A stretch of 64,000 nucleotides of DNA from Rhodococcus ruber NBRC 15591 (GTDB taxonomy: Bacteria; Actinomycetota; Actinomycetes; Mycobacteriales; Mycobacteriaceae). The notes beneath the pieces are model-generated. The model did not search any database. It was not told the origin of the DNA and was given only the letters and a program-made list of their open reading frames with translations. Below are positions 23,709 through 31,145 of the stretch, piece after piece. Position numbers and translations under genes: made by a program. The stretch is from assembly GCF_001894945.1 (NCBI RefSeq), contig NZ_BCXE01000003.1:28632-92631 (forward strand), read 5' to 3'. Each line of letters begins with the position of its first letter. Position 1 is the first letter of the stretch.

Positions 23709-25690
23709 CAGATCAGCTTCGCGAGCGCGTACGCCTGACGGGTGGCGAACACCAGCCGCCGCGGCGCGTAGGCGTCACCGAGAATGTGCACCTCCCGCTC
23801 GCCCTCGGCCGCCGGGCCGTCCTCGAGACTCTCGTACAAGTCGGCGTCCCCGATGCCACCGCAGGCGAGCACCACCGAGTCGAAGCCGTCCACCTGGTAG
23901 GTGCGCCCCGAATAGACGTTGCGGGTGACGACCCCGGTCGGGGTGATCTCGACGACGTCCTCCATGAACCGGTACTGCACGCCCTTCTCGTCGAGGCGCC
24001 CGAGGATCGCGCCCACGATGTAGCGGCCGAGCAGCTGCCCCGCGACCTGGGTCGCGTAGACGACGGTGACGTCGTGCCCGCGATCGGTGAGGAAGTCGGC
24101 GAGCGACAGCGGCGGCATGTGGTCGTCCTGCGCGACGATCAGGACCCGCTTGCCGACCGCGGCGTCGCCGTTGAGGACGTCGCGGATGTCGGCGACATTG
24201 TCGCCGTAGACACCCGGGATGTCCGGGATCCGGCGGGTGGAGCCGGTGGCGACCGCCACCACGTCGAATCCCGCGGACTCGATCTCCGCCTTCGTCGCCG
24301 CGTGCCGGTAGGCGACCTTCACGCCCGCCCGCTCGAGCCGGCGCTGCTGCCAGTCCAGGTACTTCTCGAACATGTCGTACGTGGGGGCGTTGATCGCGGT
24401 GCGCAGTTGGCCGCCGAGCACGTCGGACGCCTCCCACAGCTCCACGTCGTGGCCCTTCTCCCGGGCCAGGGCCGCGAACTCCATGCCGGCCGGACCACCG
24501 CCGACGACGAGCACGCGCCTGGGGTCGGTCACGGTGGGCCACGGCCCGTCGACCTCGTTGCTGGTGACGGGGTTGACCGCGCAGCCGAACGGCAGCCCCT
24601 CGACGTAGCGGCGGCTGATGCACTCGTTGCCGCCGACGCAGGGCCGGATCTCGTCGACGCGGCCGGTGCGGACCTTCTCGACGATCGACGGCTCGGCGAT
24701 GTGCGCACGAGCCATGCCGACGACGTCGGCGTCGCCGGCCGCGAGGATCCGTTCGGCGACATCGGGGTGATTGATCCGGCCCGTGTGCACGACGGGCAGC
24801 GACACCGCCCGCTTGAGCTGCCCGGCGAGATCGCTCCACTGACCGGCCTCGTAGAAGTGCGGCTGGATGTAGGACGGGTTGCCCCACGGGCTGCCCACCA
24901 CGCCGTGGAAGTAGTCGACGAGTCCGGTGCTCTCGAGGTACTGCGCGATCTCGACGGCGCCGTGGATGTCGTATCCGCCCGGCACCTCCTCACGCAGATT
25001 CAGGCGGATGCCGATGACCATGGACGATCCGATCACGTCACGGATGGCCCGCAGCACCTCGACCGGGAACCGGCAACGGTTCTCGATCGAGCCCCCGTAC
25101 TCGTCGTCGCGCTTGTTGGTCAGCGGCGACAGGAAGTACTCCAGCAGATCGTCGTGGTTCATGTGGAGTTCGACGCCGTCGAGACGTGCCTTCTGGGCCT
25201 GCTCTGCACAGAACTTGTACTGACCGACGAAGTAGGCGATCTCGTCCCGGTTCAGCTTGTGCGGAACGTTGTTGATCACCGGGGCGCTCAGGACCGACGA
25301 CGCGCCGTGCGGCATACCGCCCTGGTGCACCATCTGCCCCGTCGCCACCGCACCCTCGGCGTGCAGGGCATCGGAGTACGCCTGCACCCGTTCGACGAAG
25401 AATGGCAGGCTGTAGTGGCCTTCGACCGTGGCACCCACACCGGTGGGTTCGAACCCCGGGATCACCCCCGTGTTCGGCACCCACGCGCTGAGGCTGTCGA
25501 ACCATGCGGCTCCGCCCCGGGCCCGGGACACGTAGTAGGCGAGGTTGCGTTCGGCGTCGGCCTCGGACCCGAAGATGTTGCCGATCGCCGACGCGTGCGG
25601 CGGCAGCACCACGCGGTTGCGCAGCTTCATCGGGCCGATCTGGAACGGCGAGAGCAGATGGGCGTAGGCGGAGTCCGGATCCGCGGTCAT
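23708..25690 (-). CDS. OYE/2,4-dienoyl-CoA reductase-type NADH:flavin oxidoreductase
   Basis: A 660-residue enzyme. The FMN TIM-barrel (about 1-345) holds QMVHQGG and EYFLSPLTNKRDDEYGGSIENR. Then comes an iron-sulfur segment and an FAD/NAD domain (VLVVGGGPAGMEF from about 392). Canonical relatives carry C-x2-C-x3-C-x11-C; here C351, C357 and C370 are present but the second cysteine position is Gly354. Family members reduce dienoyl-CoA or enone double bonds, so an alpha,beta-unsaturated ketone or acyl-CoA is a fair guess. Members of this family are also found with mycofactocin systems. Last gene of a seven-gene operon; ATG at 25690, AGGGG upstream. Confidence 0.9.
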   Translation of the reverse strand: MTADPDSAYAHLLSPFQIGPMKLRNRVVLPPHASAIGNIFGSEADAERNLAYYVSRARGGAAWFDSLSAWVPNTGVIPGFEPTGVGATVEGHYSLPFFVERVQAYSDALHAEGAVATGQMVHQGGMPHGASSVLSAPVINNVPHKLNRDEIAYFVGQYKFCAEQAQKARLDGVELHMNHDDLLEYFLSPLTNKRDDEYGGSIENRCRFPVEVLRAIRDVIGSSMVIGIRLNLREEVPGGYDIHGAVEIAQYLESTGLVDYFHGVVGSPWGNPSYIQPHFYEAGQWSDLAGQLKRAVSLPVVHTGRINHPDVAERILAAGDADVVGMARAHIAEPSIVEKVRTGRVDEIRPCVGGNECISRRYVEGLPFGCAVNPVTSNEVDGPWPTVTDPRRVLVVGGGPAGMEFAALAREKGHDVELWEASDVLGGQLRTAINAPTYDMFEKYLDWQQRRLERAGVKVAYRHAATKAEIESAGFDVVAVATGSTRRIPDIPGVYGDNVADIRDVLNGDAAVGKRVLIVAQDDHMPPLSLADFLTDRGHDVTVVYATQVAGQLLGRYIVGAILGRLDEKGVQYRFMEDVVEITPTGVVTRNVYSGRTYQVDGFDSVVLACGGIGDADLYESLEDGPAAEGEREVHILGDAYAPRRLVFATRQAYALAKLI

Positions 25691-25695
25691 TTCGT

Positions 25696-26211
25696 TCACC
25701 CCTTGTTCGGTCGGGGCCCGAGCGAGCCGCCGCGTCCGTCGCCCGGCATCCTGGTCGAGTCGTGACTGACCGCGATTCGGACGGGACGGACTTCCAGGAC
25801 GACTCGGTTCGGGCTGTCCAGCAGGCGCTGGAAGGCTTCGGGATCGTTCGGAGCATGGCGCGCCGCGAACGCCGGGTAGAACCAGCGTCTGGTCTCCGCG
25901 TCGGCGTGGACGGTGACACGGCCGCGGACGGCGAGCATCCTCCTGCCGGGCAGTCCGGTACCGGCATTTGAGATCACCAGCGTCACGCGGGGTTCGCGCG
26001 TCGCTGCCCGGACGTGGGCGCGGTCCTTCGCGGCGGTGAGCCAGAACCGGTCGCCGTGGTGCAGGTAGCTCATCACCACCCCGGCCGGCCACCCGGCCGC
26101 GGTGGTGAAGGCGAAGGTGCATTCGGTCTGCGCCGCTACGAGTTCGGCGATGCCGTCCTCGTCGACCCGTAGCGTGCGCAGGTCCTCGTTGTCGTCGATG
26201 CCGACGGCCAT
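25696..26211 (-). CDS. PPOX/FMN-binding split-barrel family protein
   Basis: A 171-residue protein of the pyridoxamine 5'-phosphate oxidase-like split barrel (ECTFAFTTAAGWPAGVVMSYLHHGDRFWLTA, then AHVRAATREPRVTLVIS). Members bind FMN, F420 or heme; I cannot tell which. It lies between the mycofactocin SDR and the OYE gene with only a few bases on either side, so it is part of that operon. The basic, Gly/Pro-rich C-terminus is probably disordered. ATG at 26211; the ribosome binding site is weak. Confidence 0.78.
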   Translation of the reverse strand: MAVGIDDNEDLRTLRVDEDGIAELVAAQTECTFAFTTAAGWPAGVVMSYLHHGDRFWLTAAKDRAHVRAATREPRVTLVISNAGTGLPGRRMLAVRGRVTVHADAETRRWFYPAFAARHAPNDPEAFQRLLDSPNRVVLEVRPVRIAVSHDSTRMPGDGRGGSLGPRPNKG

Positions 26212-26217
26212 CTCACA

Positions 26218-27057
26218 TCACTTCACGTATGCGCCGGCGTCGACCGGGAAGGTGACTCCGGTGACGTACCGCGCCTCGTCGCTGCCGAGGAACAGCACCG
26301 CGTTGCTGATGTCGATCGATTCGACCCACGGCACCGGCAGCGTGTTCAGCGACATGAACCCCGGCATCGCCTTCTCCTGCGACGGCTCCGGATCCCCGGG
26401 CGAGAACATCCCGTACGTCCCGGGGTTCTGGATCATGATGGTGTCGACGTTCGTCGGGTGGATGGTGTTGACCCGGATGCTGTAGGGGCCCAGTTCGTTC
26501 GCCATGGTGCGCATGAGTCCGACGATGCCGTGCTTGGCCGAGACGTAGTGGGCGACCTGCTGGATGCCCTTGAGTCCGCCGATCGAACTGGTGAACATGA
26601 TCGAACCCCCGCGGCCCTGCTCGATCATCGTGGGGATCGCGACGACGGCGGTGTTGTAGACGCCGGTGAGGTTGACGTCGATCATGTCCCGCCACTGCTC
26701 GGCGGTGAGCTCCCACGAGCGGCCGTAGGTGGCGATGCCGGCGTTGGCGACCACGATGTCGACGCCGCCGAGGTGCGCCACCCCGTCGTCGAAGGCCCGC
26801 TGCAGCGCCGCGCGGTCCCGGACGTCGGCGCGGTGGGCCACGATCCGGCGGTCGAGGGCCTCGACGAGCCGGACGGTCTCCTTCAGCTCGTCCTCGGTAG
26901 CCAGCGGGTAGTACGGGGTCACCGTGTCGATGTTCTCGCAGATGTCGACCGCGATGATGTCGGCGCCCTCCTCGGCGAGCCGCAGCGCGTGGCTGCGGCC
27001 CTGGCCGCGGGCGGCCCCGGTGATGAACGCGACCTTGCCTTCTACTCGTCCTGCCAT
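26218..27057 (-). CDS. Mycofactocin-coupled SDR
   Basis: A 279-residue SDR with TGAARGQG, a catalytic Ser in TSSIGG and YVSAK. The family-specific insert (ENIDTVTPYYPLATEDELKE) marks it as mycofactocin-coupled. It is paralogous to the SDRs at 18057, 38665 and 41997. It probably oxidises a secondary or allylic alcohol and sends electrons to mycofactocin; no mycofactocin biosynthesis gene is in this window. ATG at 27057 with AGGAG upstream; inside the NTF2-to-OYE operon. Confidence 0.91.
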   Translation of the reverse strand: MAGRVEGKVAFITGAARGQGRSHALRLAEEGADIIAVDICENIDTVTPYYPLATEDELKETVRLVEALDRRIVAHRADVRDRAALQRAFDDGVAHLGGVDIVVANAGIATYGRSWELTAEQWRDMIDVNLTGVYNTAVVAIPTMIEQGRGGSIMFTSSIGGLKGIQQVAHYVSAKHGIVGLMRTMANELGPYSIRVNTIHPTNVDTIMIQNPGTYGMFSPGDPEPSQEKAMPGFMSLNTLPVPWVESIDISNAVLFLGSDEARYVTGVTFPVDAGAYVK

Positions 27058-27087
27058 GGTTGACGCTCCTCTCGTGGAAAACGATGT

Positions 27088-27504
27088 CTAGTGATCGGCG
27101 GGGACCAGGACGGTCCCGGTGCCTTCGAGAACGCGCGCGCCGCCCAGGACGTCGAGCGTGAGATCGCAGCGCACCAGGAGGCCGTCGGCGGTGTCCTCGA
27201 CGTCGGTCACCACCCCTGCGGCCCGCAGCCGGTCCCCCTCGAACACGTTGCCGAGGAATCGGAACCGGTATCCGGTGACCCGGTCCACGCCGCCGGCCCA
27301 GGACCCGAGCATGGACACGACGTAGGCGATGTTGCTCGGCCCCTGATTGACCGTGCGCTCCCCGAGGCCCAGCGCAGCCGCGGCGTTCCGATCGAAATGG
27401 ATCGGGTTCGGGTCGCGCATGAGCGCCGAGAGGGTCTTCATCCGGGCCGGATCCACCGCATCGACGGTACGTTCGGGAATCTGCTGCCCGACAGCCGGTT
27501 TCAT
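27088..27504 (-). CDS. MaoC-type (R)-hydratase subunit
   Basis: A 138-residue hot-dog protein with the hydratase-2 motif RDPNPIHFD, whose Asp and His are the catalytic pair in MaoC-type enoyl-CoA hydratases. Its ATG at 27504 overlaps the stop of the preceding hot-dog gene as ATGA, so the two are coupled and probably form a heterodimeric hydratase of the HadAB kind. It would hydrate or dehydrate an acyl-CoA made by the ligase two genes upstream. GAGGAG lies seven bases before the start. Confidence 0.85.
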   Translation of the reverse strand: MKPAVGQQIPERTVDAVDPARMKTLSALMRDPNPIHFDRNAAAALGLGERTVNQGPSNIAYVVSMLGSWAGGVDRVTGYRFRFLGNVFEGDRLRAAGVVTDVEDTADGLLVRCDLTLDVLGGARVLEGTGTVLVPADH

Positions 27505-27968
27505 GAGATTTCTCCTCGGCGGGGGAACACGATCGAGTTGGTGGTGGAGGCGCACAGCGCCCCGTCCTCACCGTGCAGGTCGAGGCGGTAGCCGACGATG
27601 TCGAAGACGCCGGTGCGCCGGCCCACCTTGCGCGTCGCGGAGACGATCTCGCCCGAGACGCGGTAGGTGCCGCCGACGCGCAGCGGCCGGTGCACGACCG
27701 TCTCGGTCTCGCCGGCCATCGGTCCGTCGGCCTCGGTGGCCCCGAACACGGCGAACAACTCGTCCCAGCTCCAGCCCATCGCGCCGGTGGCGACGAGGAA
27801 CACCAGCACCGGGTGCGCGCCGCCGTCGGCGGGGTCGGCGAGCATGCTGTCGAGGACGAGGTGCACCCACCACGGCTCGAGCGTGGCCTGCCCGCCCGGG
27901 AAGCGGGTGCCGACGAGGTCGGCGAGCTCGGCTTCGGTCGGCACCCGGCGTCCGGTGTCCACGGTCAT
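27501..27968 (-). CDS. Hot-dog FAS1-like dehydratase subunit (non-catalytic partner)
   Basis: A 155-residue protein with the FAS1-like/MaoC N-terminal hot-dog pattern (HPVLVFLVATGAMGWSWDELFAVFG, VHRPLRVGGTYRVSGEIVSATRKVGRRTGVFDIV) and no DxNPxH motif. Such subunits bind substrate while the MaoC partner catalyses. ATGA overlaps join it to the ligase upstream and to the MaoC gene downstream. The start at 27968 is fixed by this coupling. Confidence 0.78.
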   Translation of the reverse strand: MTVDTGRRVPTEAELADLVGTRFPGGQATLEPWWVHLVLDSMLADPADGGAHPVLVFLVATGAMGWSWDELFAVFGATEADGPMAGETETVVHRPLRVGGTYRVSGEIVSATRKVGRRTGVFDIVGYRLDLHGEDGALCASTTNSIVFPRRGEIS

Positions 27969-29521
27969 CGGGCCGCCGTCGTCTCGAGGTACGGGGCCCG
28001 CAGGTCCCGCTTCATGATCTTTCCGGTCGGCGCCTTCGGCAGGGCGTCGACGAAGTCCACCGAACGGGGCTTCTGGTAGGAGGCCAGATTCCGCTTGGCG
28101 GTGTCGATGATCTCCTGTTCGGTGGCGGTCTGCCCGGGCTTGAGGACCACGACGGCCTTGACGACCTCGCCCCACTCGTCGTCGGGGATGCCGATGACGG
28201 CGCATTCGAGGACGGCGGGGTGGGCGCCGATGGCCTCCTCGACCTGGATGCTGTAGATGTTCTCGCCGCCGGAGATGATCATGTCCTTGGCCCGGTCGAC
28301 GATGTAGACGTAGTGGTCTTCGTCCCAGACCGCGACGTCGCCGGTCCACATCCAGCCGTCCCGCAGGGTCTGTGCGGTCAGTTCCGGCTTGTTCCAGTAG
28401 CCGAGCATGTTGGCTTCGGAGCGGACCACGATCTCGCCGGGGGTCTTGCCGTCCTTGGGGACCTCGTTGCCGTCGAAGTCGACGACCCGGATGGTGGTGC
28501 CGAAGCCTTCCCGGCCACAGGACTTGAGCCGGTGCTCGTTGATGCCGTTGACCGCGTCGAGGTGGTCCTCCTGGGACAGGAACGACATGGTCGTGCCCTC
28601 GGTCTGGCCGTACCCCTGGATGAGGGTGCAGGGGAACGCCTCGAGCGCGCTGCGGACGATCGCGGACGGCATCGGGCCGCCGCCGTACTGGATGTTGCGC
28701 AGGCTCGACAGGTCGTAGGAGTCGAAGTTCTCCACGGCCATCATCCAGTTCAGCATCGTGGTGATGCCGAGGAACGCCGAGACCCGCTCCGACTCGATGA
28801 TCTCGAGCGCCTGCTTGGCCTCGAAATTGACCAGCACGACCGGACATCCGTGCTTCATGTAGTTCATCGAGAGGACCACCGGGATGTGGTACATCTGGCC
28901 GGTGAGCATGTAGACGTCGGTCGGCACGACCCGCTCGGCGACGGTCTGGTTGAGCATGCCGGCGGCGGCGCTGGTGTGCGAGTGCAGCGCACCCTTGGAT
29001 TCTCCCGTGGTGCCGCCGGTGTAGAGGATGAAGAACGGGTCGTCTCCCCCGACGCTCGGCGTCCAGATCGGTTCGGCCGGGCTGGAACTCGCGAGCAGCT
29101 CCTCGTACGTCCCGTTACCCCCCGGACCGAACTCGAGCCAGTGGCCGACCGAGGCGGATCGGCTCAGTTCCTCGCCCACGGGACGGAATTCGGACGCGGT
29201 GATGAGCACCTTCGGGGTGGCGTCGGCGACGAGCCCGAGCAGGGACGGGGTCGCGAGCCGCCAGTTCAGCGGCTGCAGGATCAGTCCCGCGCGACCGACG
29301 GCGAAGAACAGCTCCTGGAACTCGATGCTGTTCTTGGTCAGGACGGCGACCCGGTCGCCCTTCTCGAGGCCGAGACCGCGCAGTCCGTTCGCCAGGCGCC
29401 GGACGCGCTCGTCGAGGGCGGCGAAGGTGATGCGCCGGTCGTTGGGGACGTCGTACAACGCCATGCGGTTCGGGGTGAGGGCGGCCCACTTGGCGGGGAT
29501 GAGGCCCTGGTTCATCGTCAT
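27965..29521 (-). CDS. Acyl-CoA synthetase (class I adenylate-forming)
   Basis: A 518-residue ANL ligase. The phosphate loop is YTGGTTGESKG, the mid motif GYGQTEGTT, then WMWTGDVAVWDEDHYVYIVDRAKDMI, and the C-terminal lysine lies in PTGKIMKRDL. It activates a carboxylic acid with ATP and CoA. The next two genes are hot-dog hydratase subunits, so the CoA ester probably goes straight into a hydration step. The start at 29521 has GGAG before it. It follows an NTF2 gene at the head of the operon. Confidence 0.92.
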   Translation of the reverse strand: MTMNQGLIPAKWAALTPNRMALYDVPNDRRITFAALDERVRRLANGLRGLGLEKGDRVAVLTKNSIEFQELFFAVGRAGLILQPLNWRLATPSLLGLVADATPKVLITASEFRPVGEELSRSASVGHWLEFGPGGNGTYEELLASSSPAEPIWTPSVGGDDPFFILYTGGTTGESKGALHSHTSAAAGMLNQTVAERVVPTDVYMLTGQMYHIPVVLSMNYMKHGCPVVLVNFEAKQALEIIESERVSAFLGITTMLNWMMAVENFDSYDLSSLRNIQYGGGPMPSAIVRSALEAFPCTLIQGYGQTEGTTMSFLSQEDHLDAVNGINEHRLKSCGREGFGTTIRVVDFDGNEVPKDGKTPGEIVVRSEANMLGYWNKPELTAQTLRDGWMWTGDVAVWDEDHYVYIVDRAKDMIISGGENIYSIQVEEAIGAHPAVLECAVIGIPDDEWGEVVKAVVVLKPGQTATEQEIIDTAKRNLASYQKPRSVDFVDALPKAPTGKIMKRDLRAPYLETTAAR

Positions 29522-29536
29522 GGTGGCTCCGGAGGC

Positions 29537-29944
29537 TCAGTACGGGAGGTCGAGGGCGATGTGCCGCTTGGTGAGCACCCAGTCGCCTCCGCTCCTGGTC
29601 CATTCGTCCTCGTACTTGCCGGTGGACAGGGCCCGGAGGGCACCGTTCTCCGCGGAGGTGATGAGCAGGTACGACACGGTGCGGACGTTCTTCTCGTCGA
29701 TCTCGTCGATCAGCAGATTGGTGGTGATGTGACGCCGCTGGTCGGTCTGGGACTCGTGGGCTCCGCGGAACAGGCCCATGATCTCCTCGCGTCCGTTGAG
29801 CGGCCCGATGAGGTCGCCGTCGCCGATCTTCATGGTGAACACGGCGGTTTCACCGAAGACCCGCTCGACACCGTCCATGTCGCCGTCGTCGTAGGCGAGA
29901 GCGTAGCGGGCGAGGGCGTTTTCGATTTCGTTCCTGAGCGACAT
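29537..29944 (-). CDS. SnoaL/NTF2-like protein
   Basis: A 135-residue NTF2-fold protein: RNEIENALARYALAYDDGDMDGVERVFGETA at the start, EEIMGLFRGAHESQTDQRRHITTNLLID in the middle and WVLTKRHIALDLPY at the end. It is the first gene of the seven-gene operon. ATG at 29944 with AGGAG upstream. Each of the island's main plus- and minus-strand operons that begins near an oxidoreductase carries one of these, but the function is unknown. Confidence 0.82.
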   Translation of the reverse strand: MSLRNEIENALARYALAYDDGDMDGVERVFGETAVFTMKIGDGDLIGPLNGREEIMGLFRGAHESQTDQRRHITTNLLIDEIDEKNVRTVSYLLITSAENGALRALSTGKYEDEWTRSGGDWVLTKRHIALDLPY

Positions 29945-29979
29945 TACGACTACTCCTGCCGAAGGGAGGGGAGGGAGAT

Positions 29980-30019
29980 GTGATGACAGTCACTTTATAC
30001 TAATCATGCGCATTGTCTA
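29980..30019 (-). promoter_or_regulatory. Promoter of the NTF2-to-OYE operon with operator-like box
   Basis: On the minus strand: -35 TAGACA (30014-30019), 16-bp spacer, -10 TAAAGT (29992-29997), and the box read on the plus strand as GTGATGACAGTCAC (29980-29993), beginning in the -10. The AT palindrome 30000-30019 lies in the spacer and -35. Confidence 0.62.
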
Positions 30020-30059
30020 GGGGTACGAAGACCCCGGTTTCCGCGCCGGGAGACGACGC

Positions 30060-31145
30060 TCAGCGTGATTCGGACACGGTCCAGGTGTCGTGCCCGGTCA
30101 GCAAGGACTGCAAGGAGTCTCGTCGACGGGACTCGCCGGTGCGGGCGCTCTCGTTCTGCTCGCGCACGAGGTCGTCGTAGGTCGGGCGGGCGACGCTGCG
30201 GAACACGCCGAACACCGTGTGGTCGAGGTTCTGATCGGACAGTCGCGACAACGCGAACGCGTACTCCGGGTCGTCGGCGTGCGCATCGTGCACGACGATC
30301 GATCCCGGATCGGCCGACGCCGTGTCCACCACACGCAGACCGAATCCGTCACGGACGACGCACTTCTGCCCCTCCGCACCGAAGACGATCGGCTCACCGT
30401 GGCGCAGCGGGATCACCCTCTGCTCCGCGTCCTCCTTGCGCAGCACGTCGAACGACCCGTCGTTGAAGATCGGGCAGTCCTGGTAGATCTCGACGAACGC
30501 GGTGCCCCGGTGCTCGGCCGCGCGGCGCAGCACGTCGGTGAGCCCCTTGCGGTCGGAGTCGAGCGCCCGGGCCGCGAAGGTGGCCTCGGCACCGAGTGCG
30601 AGGGAGAGCGTGTTGAAGGGGTGGTCCACCGAACCCATCGGGGTGGACTTGGTGACCTTCCCGACCTCGGACGTGGGCGAGTACTGCCCCTTCGTCAGCC
30701 CGTAGATCCGGTTGTTGAACAACAGGATCGTGAGGTTCACGTTGCGGCGCAGCGCGTGGATCAGATGGTTCCCCCCGATCGAGAGGGCATCGCCGTCACC
30801 GGTGACCACCCACACCGACAGGTCGGGCCGCGTGACGGCCAGGCCGGTCGCGATCGCCGGCGCGCGGCCGTGGATGGAGTGCAGCCCGTAGGTGTCGAGG
30901 TAGTACGGGAACCGGCTCGAGCAGCCGATGCCCGAGACGAACATCAAGTTCTCGCGGCGCAGCCCGAGTTCGGGCAGGAAGTTGCGGATCGCGGCCAGGA
31001 TGACGTAGTCACCGCAACCCGGGCACCAGCGCACCTCCTGGTCGCTCGTGAAGTCCTTGGCCTTCTGCGGGGTGTCGGTCGTCGGGACGAGCGCGGTCGC
31101 GCTGAGTCCGAGATCGGTGCCCACCCGGCTGATCAACTCGGTCAT
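30060..31145 (-). CDS. korB: 2-oxoacid:ferredoxin oxidoreductase, beta subunit
   Basis: A 361-residue TPP-binding beta subunit. It has WCPGCGDY with its cluster cysteines, SGIGCSSR, the TPP motif VTGDGDALSIGGNH and the matching FNNRIYGLTKGQYSP. With the alpha subunit it decarboxylates a 2-oxoacid, usually 2-oxoglutarate in actinobacteria, to the CoA ester while reducing ferredoxin. Its ATG overlaps the korA stop as ATGA. It lies at the end of an acyl-CoA dehydrogenase-korA-korB unit. No strong terminator is seen in 29945-30059. Confidence 0.93.
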   Translation of the reverse strand: MTELISRVGTDLGLSATALVPTTDTPQKAKDFTSDQEVRWCPGCGDYVILAAIRNFLPELGLRRENLMFVSGIGCSSRFPYYLDTYGLHSIHGRAPAIATGLAVTRPDLSVWVVTGDGDALSIGGNHLIHALRRNVNLTILLFNNRIYGLTKGQYSPTSEVGKVTKSTPMGSVDHPFNTLSLALGAEATFAARALDSDRKGLTDVLRRAAEHRGTAFVEIYQDCPIFNDGSFDVLRKEDAEQRVIPLRHGEPIVFGAEGQKCVVRDGFGLRVVDTASADPGSIVVHDAHADDPEYAFALSRLSDQNLDHTVFGVFRSVARPTYDDLVREQNESARTGESRRRDSLQSLLTGHDTWTVSESR

